From Parabacteroides sp. TM07-1AC (GTDB taxonomy: Bacteria; Bacteroidota; Bacteroidia; Bacteroidales; Tannerellaceae), in assembly GCF_003480915.1 (NCBI RefSeq), contig NZ_QUKD01000010.1, forward strand, positions 62,001-126,000: 64,000 nucleotides of DNA. The letters run 5' to 3'. The notes under the pieces were generated by a model that was given only the letters and a program-made list of their open reading frames with translations, was not told where the DNA came from and ran no database searches. Shown here one piece after another: positions 8,758 to 17,312 of the stretch; within the stretch, counting starts at the first letter, position 1; every line of letters begins with the position of its first letter. The position numbers and the translations under genes are program-made.

Positions 8758-9966
8758 ATGAAAAAGATTATCAGCTTATTTTTGGCGGCTACGGCTTTTG
8801 CCTGTACGCAGGAACAAAGCGTGGACGTAACGGTAACGAACCCGTCGGCCATGAACCGTTCGAACGAGATCACGGAAATATCAATGAATGCCGTTGCTAA
8901 ACTGAACGGTGCGTCGTTCATTATCTCCGACAACAACGGAACACAGATTCCTTATCAGATCACATACGACAAAAAAATTATTTTCCCTGTTGATGTGAAC
9001 GCAAACAGCAGCGTTACTTACCAGATCAAACCGGGCACTCCGGAAGGAGCTGCCACTATTGCCTGCGGTAAGTTCTATCCCGAACGTGTGGACGACATCG
9101 CCTGGGAAAATGACCGTATCGCTTTCCGTACCTATGGTCCGGCTTTGCAGGCTACGGGCGAACAGGCTTTCGGTTACGACATCTGGGTTAAATGTGTATC
9201 GGAACCTGTTGTCGACATGCGTTACAAGACGGAACTGAACCCGGAATCAAGAGCTAAAATTGCAGAATTGAGAAAGACTGACAAGAAAGCGGCACAGGAA
9301 CTGGCAAACTCTATTTCCTACCACATCGATCATGGTAACGGACTGGATTATTATAAAGTAGGTCCGACATTGGGTGCAGGTACTTCCGCTCTTTTGTCTA
9401 ACGATTCTATCGTTTATCCGTATTGCTACAAAGAGTATGAAATACTGGATAACGGCCCGTTGCGTTTCACCGTCAAGCTGGTTTACAATCCGTTGAAAGT
9501 AAAAGACAATGAGAATATTGTCGAAACCCGTCTGCTTTCGCTGGATGCCGGCTCGCAGTTGAACAAAGTAACGCTTTCATTTGCCAACCTGAACGAACCG
9601 ACACCGCTCGTAACCGGTATCGTACTGCACGAACCGAGCACGGACTATCAGGCTGATGCCGCCAACGGTTACATTGCTTATGCAGACCCGGAAGATCCGA
9701 CAAACGGACAGATATTCATCGGTGCCGTATTCCCTGAAAAACTAAACGATGCTAAAGCGGTGAACTTCTCCGATGCAGAAAAGAAACAACGCGGAGCAGA
9801 CGGTCATGTACTGGCGTATACTACTTATGCACCGGGAAGCGAATATACCTATTATACAGGAGCCGGATGGAGCAAATGGGGCTTCCGGAACTCAGCCGAG
9901 TGGTTTAAGTATATCCAGGATTTTGCACAAAAAGTAAAACAACCGTTGCAAGTAACAGTAAAGTAA
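8758..9966 (+). CDS. DUF4861 family lipoprotein
   Basis: 402 residues. A lipoprotein signal ends at Cys16 (AFAC), so the protein should be lipid-anchored in the periplasm or at the surface. The body (VTVTNPSAMNR near the N-terminus, SYHIDHGNGLDYYKVGPTLG in the middle, YYTGAGWSKWG near the end) matches the DUF4861 family, which often sits near genes for uronic-acid or pectin use in Bacteroidota. No enzymatic activity can be assigned from the sequence. It is a monocistron, followed by a complex of hairpins and a repeat array. Confidence 0.88.
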   Translation: MKKIISLFLAATAFACTQEQSVDVTVTNPSAMNRSNEITEISMNAVAKLNGASFIISDNNGTQIPYQITYDKKIIFPVDVNANSSVTYQIKPGTPEGAATIACGKFYPERVDDIAWENDRIAFRTYGPALQATGEQAFGYDIWVKCVSEPVVDMRYKTELNPESRAKIAELRKTDKKAAQELANSISYHIDHGNGLDYYKVGPTLGAGTSALLSNDSIVYPYCYKEYEILDNGPLRFTVKLVYNPLKVKDNENIVETRLLSLDAGSQLNKVTLSFANLNEPTPLVTGIVLHEPSTDYQADAANGYIAYADPEDPTNGQIFIGAVFPEKLNDAKAVNFSDAEKKQRGADGHVLAYTTYAPGSEYTYYTGAGWSKWGFRNSAEWFKYIQDFAQKVKQPLQVTVK

Positions 9967-9996
9967 AAACATATTCTATGTAAATGTACCCTATAA

Positions 9997-10127
9997 ACCG
10001 TTCACCCTTCACCAGCTGTTCATATCTCATTGTTATATGAATAGTTACGTTCGATATACAGGGTGAATAGTTGGTGAAAGGAGGTGAATGGTTGAATCAA
10101 ACCATTCACCTCCTTTTCATTAAGGCT
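9997..10127 (+). terminator. Terminator region with three mutually complementary segments
   Basis: Segment A (about 9997-10024, ACCGTTCACC..CTTCACC), B (10062-10096, GGTGAATAG..GGTGAATGGTT) and C (10103-10118, ACCATTCACCTCCTTT). B pairs perfectly with C (stem AAAGGAGGTGAATGGTT), which is followed by a T-rich end. B also pairs imperfectly with A, so the two hairpins exclude each other. It lies 30 bases after the DUF4861 stop. Confidence 0.6.
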
Positions 10128-10343
10128 TTTCCAGTAAGGAACAAAGATTAAAGCTCTTAACTACTAAGGTAAAAGATATGACCTGATAGCTTTGCGACGG
10201 CGCTCGTTAAGCTTACCGACGTCCGTCAAAAAGATTAACGACCTTGGTCGACAAGGTTACCGAGCCTGGTTTAAATCTTACCGGCATATATCTTTCAGGT
10301 TAAAAAGAAAGGACTTTGGGGTTAATAACCCATAGGCTGATTG
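10127..10343. repeat. Degenerate tandem array with 22-bp period, about ten units
   Basis: Units begin at about 10127, 10148, 10170, 10191, 10213, 10235, 10257, 10278, 10300 and 10322, so the spacing is 21 or 22 throughout. Most start TTA or TTT and the best read TTACCGAC, TTAACGAC, TTACCGAG and TTACCGGC. Several end in AAGG or CAGG. The middle of each unit varies. The array occupies the gap between the DUF4861 terminator and the end of the minus-strand gene at 10357. No reading frame is conserved across it. Confidence 0.7.
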
Positions 10344-10356
10344 CTAGTTGAATACT

Positions 10357-10701
10357 TTAGGGAACAAATAATATCTCATCCAGCGGATTCCAAAAAACCT
10401 TCTTCCAGTCTTTGATACGGTTGTTTTCTACCCGTATGCCTTCTTCTTCCAACTTTTCCTGCATCTCGGTCGGCGTACTGAAAGCATCTTTGCCGGATAA
10501 CACTCCCTGACTGTTCACTACCCGGTAAGCAGGAACACCTACCTCCGAACAATTCCCCATTACCTTGCCGACCATTCTCGACATATTCGGATAGCCGATC
10601 GCACGGGCTATCGCACCATAACTGGTGGCACGTCCATACGGAACAGTCTTCACCATCTGATGGACGGCTGCCACAAAATCTTCCTTATCAAAATCAGACA
10701 T
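10357..10701 (-). CDS. Alkyltransferase-like protein (MGMT fold without the catalytic cysteine)
   Basis: 114 residues covering only the DNA-binding domain of O6-alkylguanine-DNA alkyltransferases. The helix-turn-helix region (VPYGRATSYGAIARAIGYP, 20-38) and the finger region with Arg42 (SRMVGKVM) are present, but the active-site PCHRV motif reads PAYRV at 57-61, so the acceptor cysteine is absent. Such ATL proteins bind alkylated guanine and hand it to nucleotide excision repair rather than repairing it directly (family knowledge). It lies 5 bases downstream of the DUF6599 gene and is probably co-transcribed with it. Confidence 0.92.
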   Translation of the reverse strand: MSDFDKEDFVAAVHQMVKTVPYGRATSYGAIARAIGYPNMSRMVGKVMGNCSEVGVPAYRVVNSQGVLSGKDAFSTPTEMQEKLEEEGIRVENNRIKDWKKVFWNPLDEILFVP

Positions 10702-10706
10702 ATCAT

Positions 10707-11567
10707 TTATAATTTATCTGCCAGCTCTTCCAGTAATGCATCAGTACCGGCAATCGTGTCTCCATTCTCATTATAAAAACCAACCAGATAACGCCCTTTC
10801 CAAAGAACCGGTATATCTCCGTTATAACGGTCTTTTATCAATAAACCGCCCTCTTTCAACTCATCCTGCTGTTTAGTGAAAGCCATATACTGGGTCAAAA
10901 CAGATTTGACCCCATCCGGCGATCCCCCATCCAGAACAAACAACTGGAAAGCCTGACCGCCCTTCTCGTACTTCATTGTATAGACAGCCCGTAAAAACTC
11001 GTGGCCGATATAATTAGAGGTAATATAGGCAGCCGAATAAGGTACTTTTCCCTGTTCCGGAAATAAACGGATAACGGCAGGATAACCGGCTCCGGCATCG
11101 ATCTTTCCGGCAAGCGCCTGACCGATAGCCTGTAACTCTTTCGAGACATCCCCCGAAGCATTACTCCACATCTTCAGATACATATTTCCGGCAAAGAAGT
11201 ACAGATTCGTCTTGTCTCCCTGCGCTTCTCCCCCTACGGGCAAAAATTCGAGATCGGAAGAACGTTCGGACGAATACATACCGAAAGCATCCTCCGGCGT
11301 AGCATGACGGTAGGCTTGTATCGTGATATAATCGGTCCCTTTTTTATATTCCATAGAAGTCATCTCCCTGAAGTTATTCTCCAAAAAAAGCGGAGCCGCC
11401 CCGTTTATACGATCAAAGAGATTATCCGGATTGAAAACCTCTATCTCGCCGGAGATAGTCCAGCCGTCCACAGACGGTAACCACGCCTTCAGTTCATCCG
11501 GTGTCTGCGCCTTTAAAGAGCAGAAAGGCAACAGGAAAAAGAGTAACAAATAATTGATCTGCTTCAT
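10707..11567 (-). CDS. Secreted DUF6599 family protein
   Basis: 286 residues with a signal peptide (about 1-20, ending LKA before QTPDEL). The mature domain contains GWTISGEIEVFNPDNLFDRI and the segment ITIQAYRHATPEDAFGMYSSE, features of the DUF6599 family. Its function is unknown. It lies 12 bases after the Fe-S aldo/keto reductase and 5 bases before the ATL gene on the same strand, so it is likely the middle gene of a three-gene operon. Both it and the reductase carry export signals. Confidence 0.88.
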   Translation of the reverse strand: MKQINYLLLFFLLPFCSLKAQTPDELKAWLPSVDGWTISGEIEVFNPDNLFDRINGAAPLFLENNFREMTSMEYKKGTDYITIQAYRHATPEDAFGMYSSERSSDLEFLPVGGEAQGDKTNLYFFAGNMYLKMWSNASGDVSKELQAIGQALAGKIDAGAGYPAVIRLFPEQGKVPYSAAYITSNYIGHEFLRAVYTMKYEKGGQAFQLFVLDGGSPDGVKSVLTQYMAFTKQQDELKEGGLLIKDRYNGDIPVLWKGRYLVGFYNENGDTIAGTDALLEELADKL

Positions 11568-11579
11568 ACGTTCAATTCT

Positions 11580-12764
11580 TTAAGTCAGAAATTCATCGGG
11601 TACCTGCATCACCGGAGTGATCGCCGCTATCTTCGCTGAGACATCAAAGCCGGAAGGACATTTCACCAGGCAGGTATCACAATCTGAGCAAATATCCGCC
11701 GAAAGATTCAGCTCACCGAGCGTTTCCTTCGACATTCTCGAATATTTATAACCGTAAGCATACATATAAGCCCGCATAATATCCGGGATAGGCAGATGTT
11801 CGGGACATTGCGACCGGCATATACCGCACTGTTGGCAATACAACATTTCCTGTCCGCAAAGGGAGGCGAGATATTCCGCATCGTTGGCAGTCAGTTCCGG
11901 TGAACGGGCAGCAGCCAGGCACTCATCCAGTTCATCATAATTAGAGAATCCGGGAATCGCAGTCGTAATATGCTCATTCTTCCACGCCCATTTCAGGCAG
12001 GCTTGCGCATTGATCTTTTTCTTTCCTTCCGCATCTTCCGTACCTCCTGTCATCGTCTTCATGGCAACCAGTCCGATACCGGCTTTGGCGGCACGGGCAA
12101 TGGCTTCTTCCGTCTCTTTCAGATTCGATAGTTTAAAATTATAACTCAGCAGGACAACATCATAGATACCTGCCTCGATAGCCGCATCCAGCAATTCCGG
12201 TTTCCCTGCATGGGCAGAAAAGCCCAGAAAACGGGTTTTACCATCTTCCTTGAACTTCTTCAGAAGAGCAATGACGCGTTCGTCCTTTATTTCTTCCACC
12301 TTACTCAACGCATGTGTATAGAACAGGTCCACCTGATCCATATTCAGGCGTTTCAGGCTCTGGTCCACCAGTTTTTCATACGTTTCTTCAAAATCATCTT
12401 TCAGAGGATAGTCAAACTTCCCCTTTGTCGCAATAAAGAAGCTGTCCCGGGGTTTTCCGGTAAAGAACTTTCCCAGCATCTCCTCATTCTTTCCGTTTTG
12501 GTAGCCATGAGCCGTATCAAAATGAAATATACCGGAATTATAGGCAGCACGCACCACATTCGGATTGTCGGCACGCATCACTCCCATACTCAGGATAGGC
12601 AGCTTTATCCCCGTCCTTCCAAGCGTGCGGACAGGGATTTCATTTTCATTAGCAGTCACCAGAGAAGCTCCGGCAGCTTTAGCACCCGGAATTAACATTG
12701 CACTCACGCCAGCAGTGGCCGAAAGCCGAAAAAAATCTCTTCGATTTACACGTTTGGTTTTCAT
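11580..12764 (-). CDS. TAT-exported aldo/keto reductase with C-terminal 2x[4Fe-4S] ferredoxin domain
   Basis: 394 residues. The N-terminus has a twin-arginine signal (RRDFFR, Arg8-Arg9) and a hydrophobic stretch. An aldo/keto reductase barrel follows (about 40-290) with FDTAHGYQNG, the ATKG lysine and the THAL histidine regions of the catalytic tetrad. The C-terminal part has two complete CX2CX2CX3C clusters (Cys310/313/316/320 and Cys359/362/365/369). The class is known in Bacteroidota as 4Fe-4S AKRs, with unknown substrates. The TAT signal implies that it folds with cofactor before export. It is the first gene of the minus-strand operon with the DUF6599 and ATL genes. Confidence 0.93.
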   Translation of the reverse strand: MKTKRVNRRDFFRLSATAGVSAMLIPGAKAAGASLVTANENEIPVRTLGRTGIKLPILSMGVMRADNPNVVRAAYNSGIFHFDTAHGYQNGKNEEMLGKFFTGKPRDSFFIATKGKFDYPLKDDFEETYEKLVDQSLKRLNMDQVDLFYTHALSKVEEIKDERVIALLKKFKEDGKTRFLGFSAHAGKPELLDAAIEAGIYDVVLLSYNFKLSNLKETEEAIARAAKAGIGLVAMKTMTGGTEDAEGKKKINAQACLKWAWKNEHITTAIPGFSNYDELDECLAAARSPELTANDAEYLASLCGQEMLYCQQCGICRSQCPEHLPIPDIMRAYMYAYGYKYSRMSKETLGELNLSADICSDCDTCLVKCPSGFDVSAKIAAITPVMQVPDEFLT

Positions 12765-12807
12765 AGGATAATTATATTAGTATATGTACTTGTCCGACTG
12801 TGCTTTA

Positions 12808-12815
12808 CAAATATA
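12808..12815 (-). promoter_or_regulatory. -7 element TATATTTG for the AKR operon
   Basis: On the minus strand this reads TATATTTG, a full match to the Bacteroides -7 consensus TAnnTTTG, about 44 bases upstream of the start at 12764. No clear -33 TTTG was found at the usual distance. Confidence 0.5.
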
Positions 12816-12916
12816 GAAAGATTTATCAAAATAAATCGCTTTTTCCATAGGGTATTTGTTCCCTGAACGATCTTATATATACAAACAGGAATATTCACCA
12901 TTAAAACAATACAAAG

Positions 12917-14194
12917 ATGAAAACACTGTATAGACAATCCATCGGTTTTTTGCTGATCTTATTATTGATCGCAGGTATGAGTCCGTTGCAGGCACAGGAC
13001 CAACCGGTACGTGACGACGAGAATCCGGACTTCATCACGATCAGCGGAGTTGTGAAAGACAAAAATAATAAGAAACGGCTGGAGTATGTAAACATTTCCA
13101 TCCCCGGCAGCACTTCGGGTACGATCACCAATGAAGACGGGGAATTCTCTTTCAAGATCAAAGATGCTTCCCATGTGAAAGCAGTCGAGATCTCCCATAT
13201 CGGATACTACAATAATAAGGTAGAAGTGAACGGGAACAACCTCTCCGACCTGACTGTCTGGATGACACCTTATGAAAATATGCTCGACGAGATCATCATC
13301 CATGCCCAGGAACCACGCTATCTCGTGGAACAGGCGGTCAAGAAAATCCCTGCGAACTACAGTAAGAAAACGAACATGCTGACCGGCTTTTACCGGGAAA
13401 CCGCCCAAAAAGGCAGACGGTACATCAATATATCGGAAGCAGTGATCGACATCTACAAAACACCCTACAACGAAGGTTCCGACCGAGACCGCGTACAAGT
13501 ATACAAAGGCCGTAAGCTCTTGAGCCAGAAAAGGACCGATACGCTAGCCGTCAAACTGCTCGGCGGTCCGAATATGTCAGTCTTCTGCGATATCGTGAAG
13601 AATCCCGACGTATTGCTCGACAGCGAATGCCTGCCTTATTACCTCTTCAAAATGGAAGAATCGACCAATATCGACAACCGTCCGCAATATGTAATCAGTT
13701 TCAAGCCGCAGGTCATCATGCCTTATGCCCTGTATTACGGTAAACTTTACATAGACAAGGAACGACTCTCATTCACCCGTGCCGAATTTAACCTGAGTAT
13801 GGACGACCGCAACAAAGCGACCCAGGCCATCCTCAAAAAGAAACCGTTCGGATTACGCTTCCGCCCGCTCGAAGTAGCTTATCTGGTCAATTACAAAGAC
13901 CGCGACGGCGTAACTTATCTGAACTATATCCGCAACGGGGTACGTTTTAAATGTGACTGGAAACGTAAACTGTTCTCGACCAACTACACCATCATCTCTG
14001 AAACAGTGGTGACGGACGGACGGGAAGAAAACGTAACCACTATTCCGTACAAGATGGCATTCAAGGAATCACAGTCGTTGTCCGACAAGGTGGAAAACTT
14101 TATGGACGAAGATTTCTGGGGAGCCTACAATATCATCGAACCGACGGAATCACTGGAAAGTGCTGTAAACAAATTAAAAAAGCAACAGAAATAA
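12917..14194 (+). CDS. Carboxypeptidase-regulatory-like domain protein (DUF5686-related)
   Basis: 425 residues. A signal peptide ends near residue 26 (PLQA before QDQ). A CarboxypepD_reg-like beta-sandwich follows (about 38-125; ISGVVKDKNN ... TNEDGEFSFKI ... ISHIGYYNNK). The rest (about 130-420) has FYRE near its start, SEAVIDIYK, and EDFWGAYNIIEP near the end. The same landmarks recur in the protein at 15686-17266, so the two are paralogues. It sits directly before an ECF sigma/FecR pair on the same strand, with its own stop 53 bases upstream of the sigma gene. It is probably periplasmic or outer-membrane associated. Function unknown. Confidence 0.87.
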   Translation: MKTLYRQSIGFLLILLLIAGMSPLQAQDQPVRDDENPDFITISGVVKDKNNKKRLEYVNISIPGSTSGTITNEDGEFSFKIKDASHVKAVEISHIGYYNNKVEVNGNNLSDLTVWMTPYENMLDEIIIHAQEPRYLVEQAVKKIPANYSKKTNMLTGFYRETAQKGRRYINISEAVIDIYKTPYNEGSDRDRVQVYKGRKLLSQKRTDTLAVKLLGGPNMSVFCDIVKNPDVLLDSECLPYYLFKMEESTNIDNRPQYVISFKPQVIMPYALYYGKLYIDKERLSFTRAEFNLSMDDRNKATQAILKKKPFGLRFRPLEVAYLVNYKDRDGVTYLNYIRNGVRFKCDWKRKLFSTNYTIISETVVTDGREENVTTIPYKMAFKESQSLSDKVENFMDEDFWGAYNIIEPTESLESAVNKLKKQQK

Positions 14195-14211
14195 GTTTCA
14201 ATATCTTTTCG

Positions 14212-14219
14212 TACATTTG
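14212..14219 (+). promoter_or_regulatory. -7 element TACATTTG before the ECF sigma gene
   Basis: Full match to TAnnTTTG, 28 bases upstream of the sigma ATG, inside the short gap after the preceding gene. It suggests that the sigma/FecR/STN genes can be transcribed separately. The -33 box is not obvious. Confidence 0.5.
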
Positions 14220-14247
14220 AAGGACTCTAATCATTAAGATCCACGGC

Positions 14248-14799
14248 ATGCTGAACGATTTATTCGTACTAACTAAGATTAAAGAGGGGGACGTCAAAGC
14301 TTTCGAAGGTATCTTCCGGCTCTACTACTCCCCCCTTTGCCTCTATGCCGCAGGCATTACCGGAAACCGGGATGTAGCTGAAGAGATCGTGCAGGAGCTA
14401 TTCTACGTATTCTGGAAAGAAAAAGAAAAACTGCAAGTGTTCCTCTCCTTGAAAAGTTACCTCTACGGGGCGGTACGCAACCAGTCTCTCCAATACTGCG
14501 AACATCAGGAAGTACGCAACCGTTACCGGGAAAGCGTTTTATCGGACAACCAGGAAAGCAAGCCTTCCGATCCTCAGGACCAGCTGGAATACAAAGAATT
14601 GGAAGATCTGATAAACAAGACGCTCCAAAAGCTGCCCGAACGCCGCTTACGCATCTTCCGGATGCAGCGCTTCGAAGGAAAGAAATATGCGGAGATAGCC
14701 TCCGCCCTCTCTCTGTCCGTCAAAACAGTGGAAGCTGAAATGACCAGGGCACTTCAAACACTCAGAAAAGAAATTGAGAATTATACACAAACAGTATGA
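14248..14799 (+). CDS. ECF RNA polymerase sigma factor (sigma-70 family, FecI-like)
   Basis: 183 residues. Region 2 (about 20-90) includes FRLYYSPLCLYAAGI and AEEIVQELFYVFWKEK. Region 4 (about 125-175) includes LPERRLRIFRMQRFEGKKYAEIA and an HTH ending in SVKTVEAEM. It is expected to direct RNA polymerase to a small regulon when released by the FecR-like protein encoded next, whose ATG overlaps this stop by 4 bases. There is no SusC-type receptor in the cluster, which is unusual for a FecI/FecR pair. Confidence 0.95.
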   Translation: MLNDLFVLTKIKEGDVKAFEGIFRLYYSPLCLYAAGITGNRDVAEEIVQELFYVFWKEKEKLQVFLSLKSYLYGAVRNQSLQYCEHQEVRNRYRESVLSDNQESKPSDPQDQLEYKELEDLINKTLQKLPERRLRIFRMQRFEGKKYAEIASALSLSVKTVEAEMTRALQTLRKEIENYTQTV

Positions 14800-15665
14800 C
14801 TCGTAAAGAAAGGGACAATAGAAGAACGGATCAGGCGTGGAACAAGGTGTACCACCGCCTGGAAAAGGATGGCCTGCTCACCTGTAAAGAAAAAGAGGGT
14901 GTGATGCCTTATGGGGACATCCCCCGTCTAACTACCCGAAAAATTGTATTATTAGGTTTGCAGGTAGCTGCAATCATATCCTTTTTCCTGATTATTCATT
15001 TTAATCGAACAGAAGAGGAAGCCGACCGCAACCTGCTCACCCGGCAGAATACGGAGACGACAACACTTGCCACGACACTTGAAGATGGCTCGATCGTGTA
15101 TCTGGCAGGAAATGCCGCTATCCGTTATCCGGAACATTTCCAACCGGACAAAAGAGAAATCTCCTTACAGGGAAATGCTCTTTTCGACATTGCCGGCAAT
15201 CGTCAGCGTCCTTTCCTGATCGAAACGGAAGATGCACGCATCGAAGTGCTGGGTACCGCTTTTAATATAAAGAGCGATGGCTTCCAGCCTTTTGAACTAT
15301 CCGTACAAAGAGGACTGGTGAAAGTGACGTTGAAAAAGAGCGGACAGGACGTACATGTAAAAGCGGGTGAAACCGTTACTGTCTCTTCCCGAAAGTTACA
15401 GGTGACCCAGACAAAAGATTCCGGACAATTCGATGAGTATGTCCGGCAGATACGTTTCAAGGATGAACGGCTGGCCGATATCCTTCGTGTTATCAATCTC
15501 AATACGGGAGACATCAGTCTGAAGACAACTCCGGAACTGGCGGACAGGACACTGACCGTCACTTTTGACAACAACTCACCGGAGTCGATCGCAGAATTAC
15601 TCTGTTTCGCGCTCAACCTGAAAAGTACGCGTATTAATAATGTGATAACTTTGCATGAGAACTAA
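14796..15665 (+). CDS. FecR-type anti-sigma factor
   Basis: 289 residues. A cytoplasmic N-terminal stretch (1-48) is followed by one transmembrane helix (about 50-69), a FecR domain (about 90-190, with LEDGSIVYLAGNAAIRYPE) and a C-terminal DUF4974 domain (about 220-289). The topology fits an inner-membrane anti-sigma whose periplasmic part receives a signal from an STN-domain protein. It overlaps the sigma gene by 4 bases and precedes the STN-containing protein by 20 bases. The cytoplasmic region lacks the longer helical domain of many FecR proteins but is not truncated by any frameshift I can see. Confidence 0.94.
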   Translation: MTRKERDNRRTDQAWNKVYHRLEKDGLLTCKEKEGVMPYGDIPRLTTRKIVLLGLQVAAIISFFLIIHFNRTEEEADRNLLTRQNTETTTLATTLEDGSIVYLAGNAAIRYPEHFQPDKREISLQGNALFDIAGNRQRPFLIETEDARIEVLGTAFNIKSDGFQPFELSVQRGLVKVTLKKSGQDVHVKAGETVTVSSRKLQVTQTKDSGQFDEYVRQIRFKDERLADILRVINLNTGDISLKTTPELADRTLTVTFDNNSPESIAELLCFALNLKSTRINNVITLHEN

Positions 15666-15685
15666 CCGGATAAAAGGAGTACAAG

Positions 15686-17266
15686 GTGAAACGAACCGCT
15701 ACATATCGTCTGTTATTTGCCCTCATCGGATTATTGCTGATGACGGCTATCCCTTTGCGGGCAGACGACAAGGGCGACAAAGATAAAAATGTACTCGAAC
15801 GTCTTATCCATATCCCTAAAAGTAAGGAAACGGTTTACGAATTATTGGGAAAAGTATCCGAACGCTCCGGCTACCTGTTTATCTACGACAGTAACATCAT
15901 CAACAATGAGCAAGTCGTAAAAATACCGGGAGGCAAGTGTTCCGTCAGGGAAGCGATCTATCGGATCACCGGTGACCGGAGTTTGAATCTCCGCGTGATC
16001 GGCAACCATATACTTATCTCCCGCCCGGTACAGGAAATAGCAGTCAAAGAAGAACTCCCGGTTCTTCCGGATACCATCGCTTATTTCACTCTAGAAGGCA
16101 TCCTCCGGGATAAATATACGAATGAACCGATCCCGTTCGCCACCGTCAGTGTGAGCGACAACGGTTCCATCGGAAACGTCACGAACCAGGCCGGAGAATT
16201 CAGATTACGACTGCCGGATACGTTGAATCGATCGCAGATCAACTTCTCGCACGTCGGCTACCAACCCTACCAAATAGAAAGTTCCCTGCTGGCAGAACGC
16301 TACAGTATGCTGACCCTGGAACCGAAAGTTATCCCTATACAGGAAGTGGTTGTCCGTATCGTGAATCCCCTGCGTTTGCTGCGGGAGATGGAAGAAAAGA
16401 AAAGCATCAACTATTCCCAGGAACCGGTTTATCAAACCGCTTTCTACCGGGAAGGGATCGAACGGAAAAACAAATTCGTCAGTCTGACGGAAGCCATCTT
16501 CAAAATATACAAAGGTTCTTATACCCAACGTACAACGACCGATCAGGTGAAACTGCTGAAGATGCGCCGGATCAGTAATAACCAGGAGCGGGACACGATC
16601 ATTGCCAAAATGAAATCGGGGATCAATGCCAGCATGCAGCTGGATATCATCAAAGATGCCCCGGACTTCCTGATCCCTGAAAGCGATGTGAATTATCCGT
16701 ATGTATATGCCCACTCCGATATAACAGTAATAGACAACCGGATGGCAAACGTAATCTCTTTCGAACAACGTGAGTTCATCACAAGTCCGCTTTTAAAAGG
16801 CAACCTGTATATCGATTCGGAAAACAGTGCACTGTTGCGGGCTGAGTTTGAAATACATCCTAAATATGTAAAGAATGCCGCCAATATGCTGGTGGAGAAG
16901 AAAAGCCGTAACCTGAAGATAATCCCTCAGAAGGTAGTCTATACGGTTTCTTATAAACCCTGGAACGGCATCTATTATATCAGCCATGTAAGAGGAGACC
17001 TTCATTTCAAAGTAAAAAAGAGAAAACAGCTGTTCGGCAGTTCTCCCCTTCATGTATGGTTCGAAATGGTCGTATGCAAAACGGATACGGATGGTGTCAG
17101 CCGCTTTGGCAGAAAAGAGACATTGTCCACCCGGACTGTATTCTCTGAAACAAAATTTAATTATGATGAAGGCTTCTGGGGTAACTTCAATGTGATCCCA
17201 CCGGAAGAGAAACTGAACGAAGCAATAGGAAAAATATCGTCAAAAATAGAAGAAACGGGCTACTAA
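15686..17266 (+). CDS. STN domain plus carboxypeptidase-regulatory domain protein without TonB barrel
   Basis: 526 residues from a GTG start at 15686, with AAAGGAG about 10 bases upstream. An in-frame signal peptide (about 1-26) immediately follows. Order: signal, STN (secretin/TonB short N-terminal) domain at about 50-112, CarboxypepD_reg-like domain at about 130-215 (NQAGEFRLRLPDT ... HVGYQPY), then a region paralogous to the 12917-14194 protein (FYREGI, TEAIFKIYKGSY, GFWGNFNVIPPEE). There is no TonB plug or beta-barrel. In FecIR systems the STN domain of a receptor signals to FecR. Here it is carried by a non-receptor protein, so this may be a dedicated sensor (inference). A terminator follows. 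Confidence 0.9.
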   Translation: MKRTATYRLLFALIGLLLMTAIPLRADDKGDKDKNVLERLIHIPKSKETVYELLGKVSERSGYLFIYDSNIINNEQVVKIPGGKCSVREAIYRITGDRSLNLRVIGNHILISRPVQEIAVKEELPVLPDTIAYFTLEGILRDKYTNEPIPFATVSVSDNGSIGNVTNQAGEFRLRLPDTLNRSQINFSHVGYQPYQIESSLLAERYSMLTLEPKVIPIQEVVVRIVNPLRLLREMEEKKSINYSQEPVYQTAFYREGIERKNKFVSLTEAIFKIYKGSYTQRTTTDQVKLLKMRRISNNQERDTIIAKMKSGINASMQLDIIKDAPDFLIPESDVNYPYVYAHSDITVIDNRMANVISFEQREFITSPLLKGNLYIDSENSALLRAEFEIHPKYVKNAANMLVEKKSRNLKIIPQKVVYTVSYKPWNGIYYISHVRGDLHFKVKKRKQLFGSSPLHVWFEMVVCKTDTDGVSRFGRKETLSTRTVFSETKFNYDEGFWGNFNVIPPEEKLNEAIGKISSKIEETGY

Positions 17267-17281
17267 ATGGTTAAAAATCAT

Positions 17282-17312
17282 AAAGAGGGCCTTTTCTCAA
17301 AGGCCCTCTTTA
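17282..17312 (+). terminator. Terminator of the sigma/FecR/STN operon
   Basis: Perfect stem AAAGAGGGCCTTT / AAAGGCCCTCTTT with a 4-5 base loop, 16 bases after the STN gene stop. The T-tract is short, and the A-rich left side could also serve the opposite direction. Confidence 0.8.

Noticed and set aside
10127..10343. CRISPR array
   Set aside because: Repeats are degenerate, no constant repeat with 30-base spacers, no cas genes.
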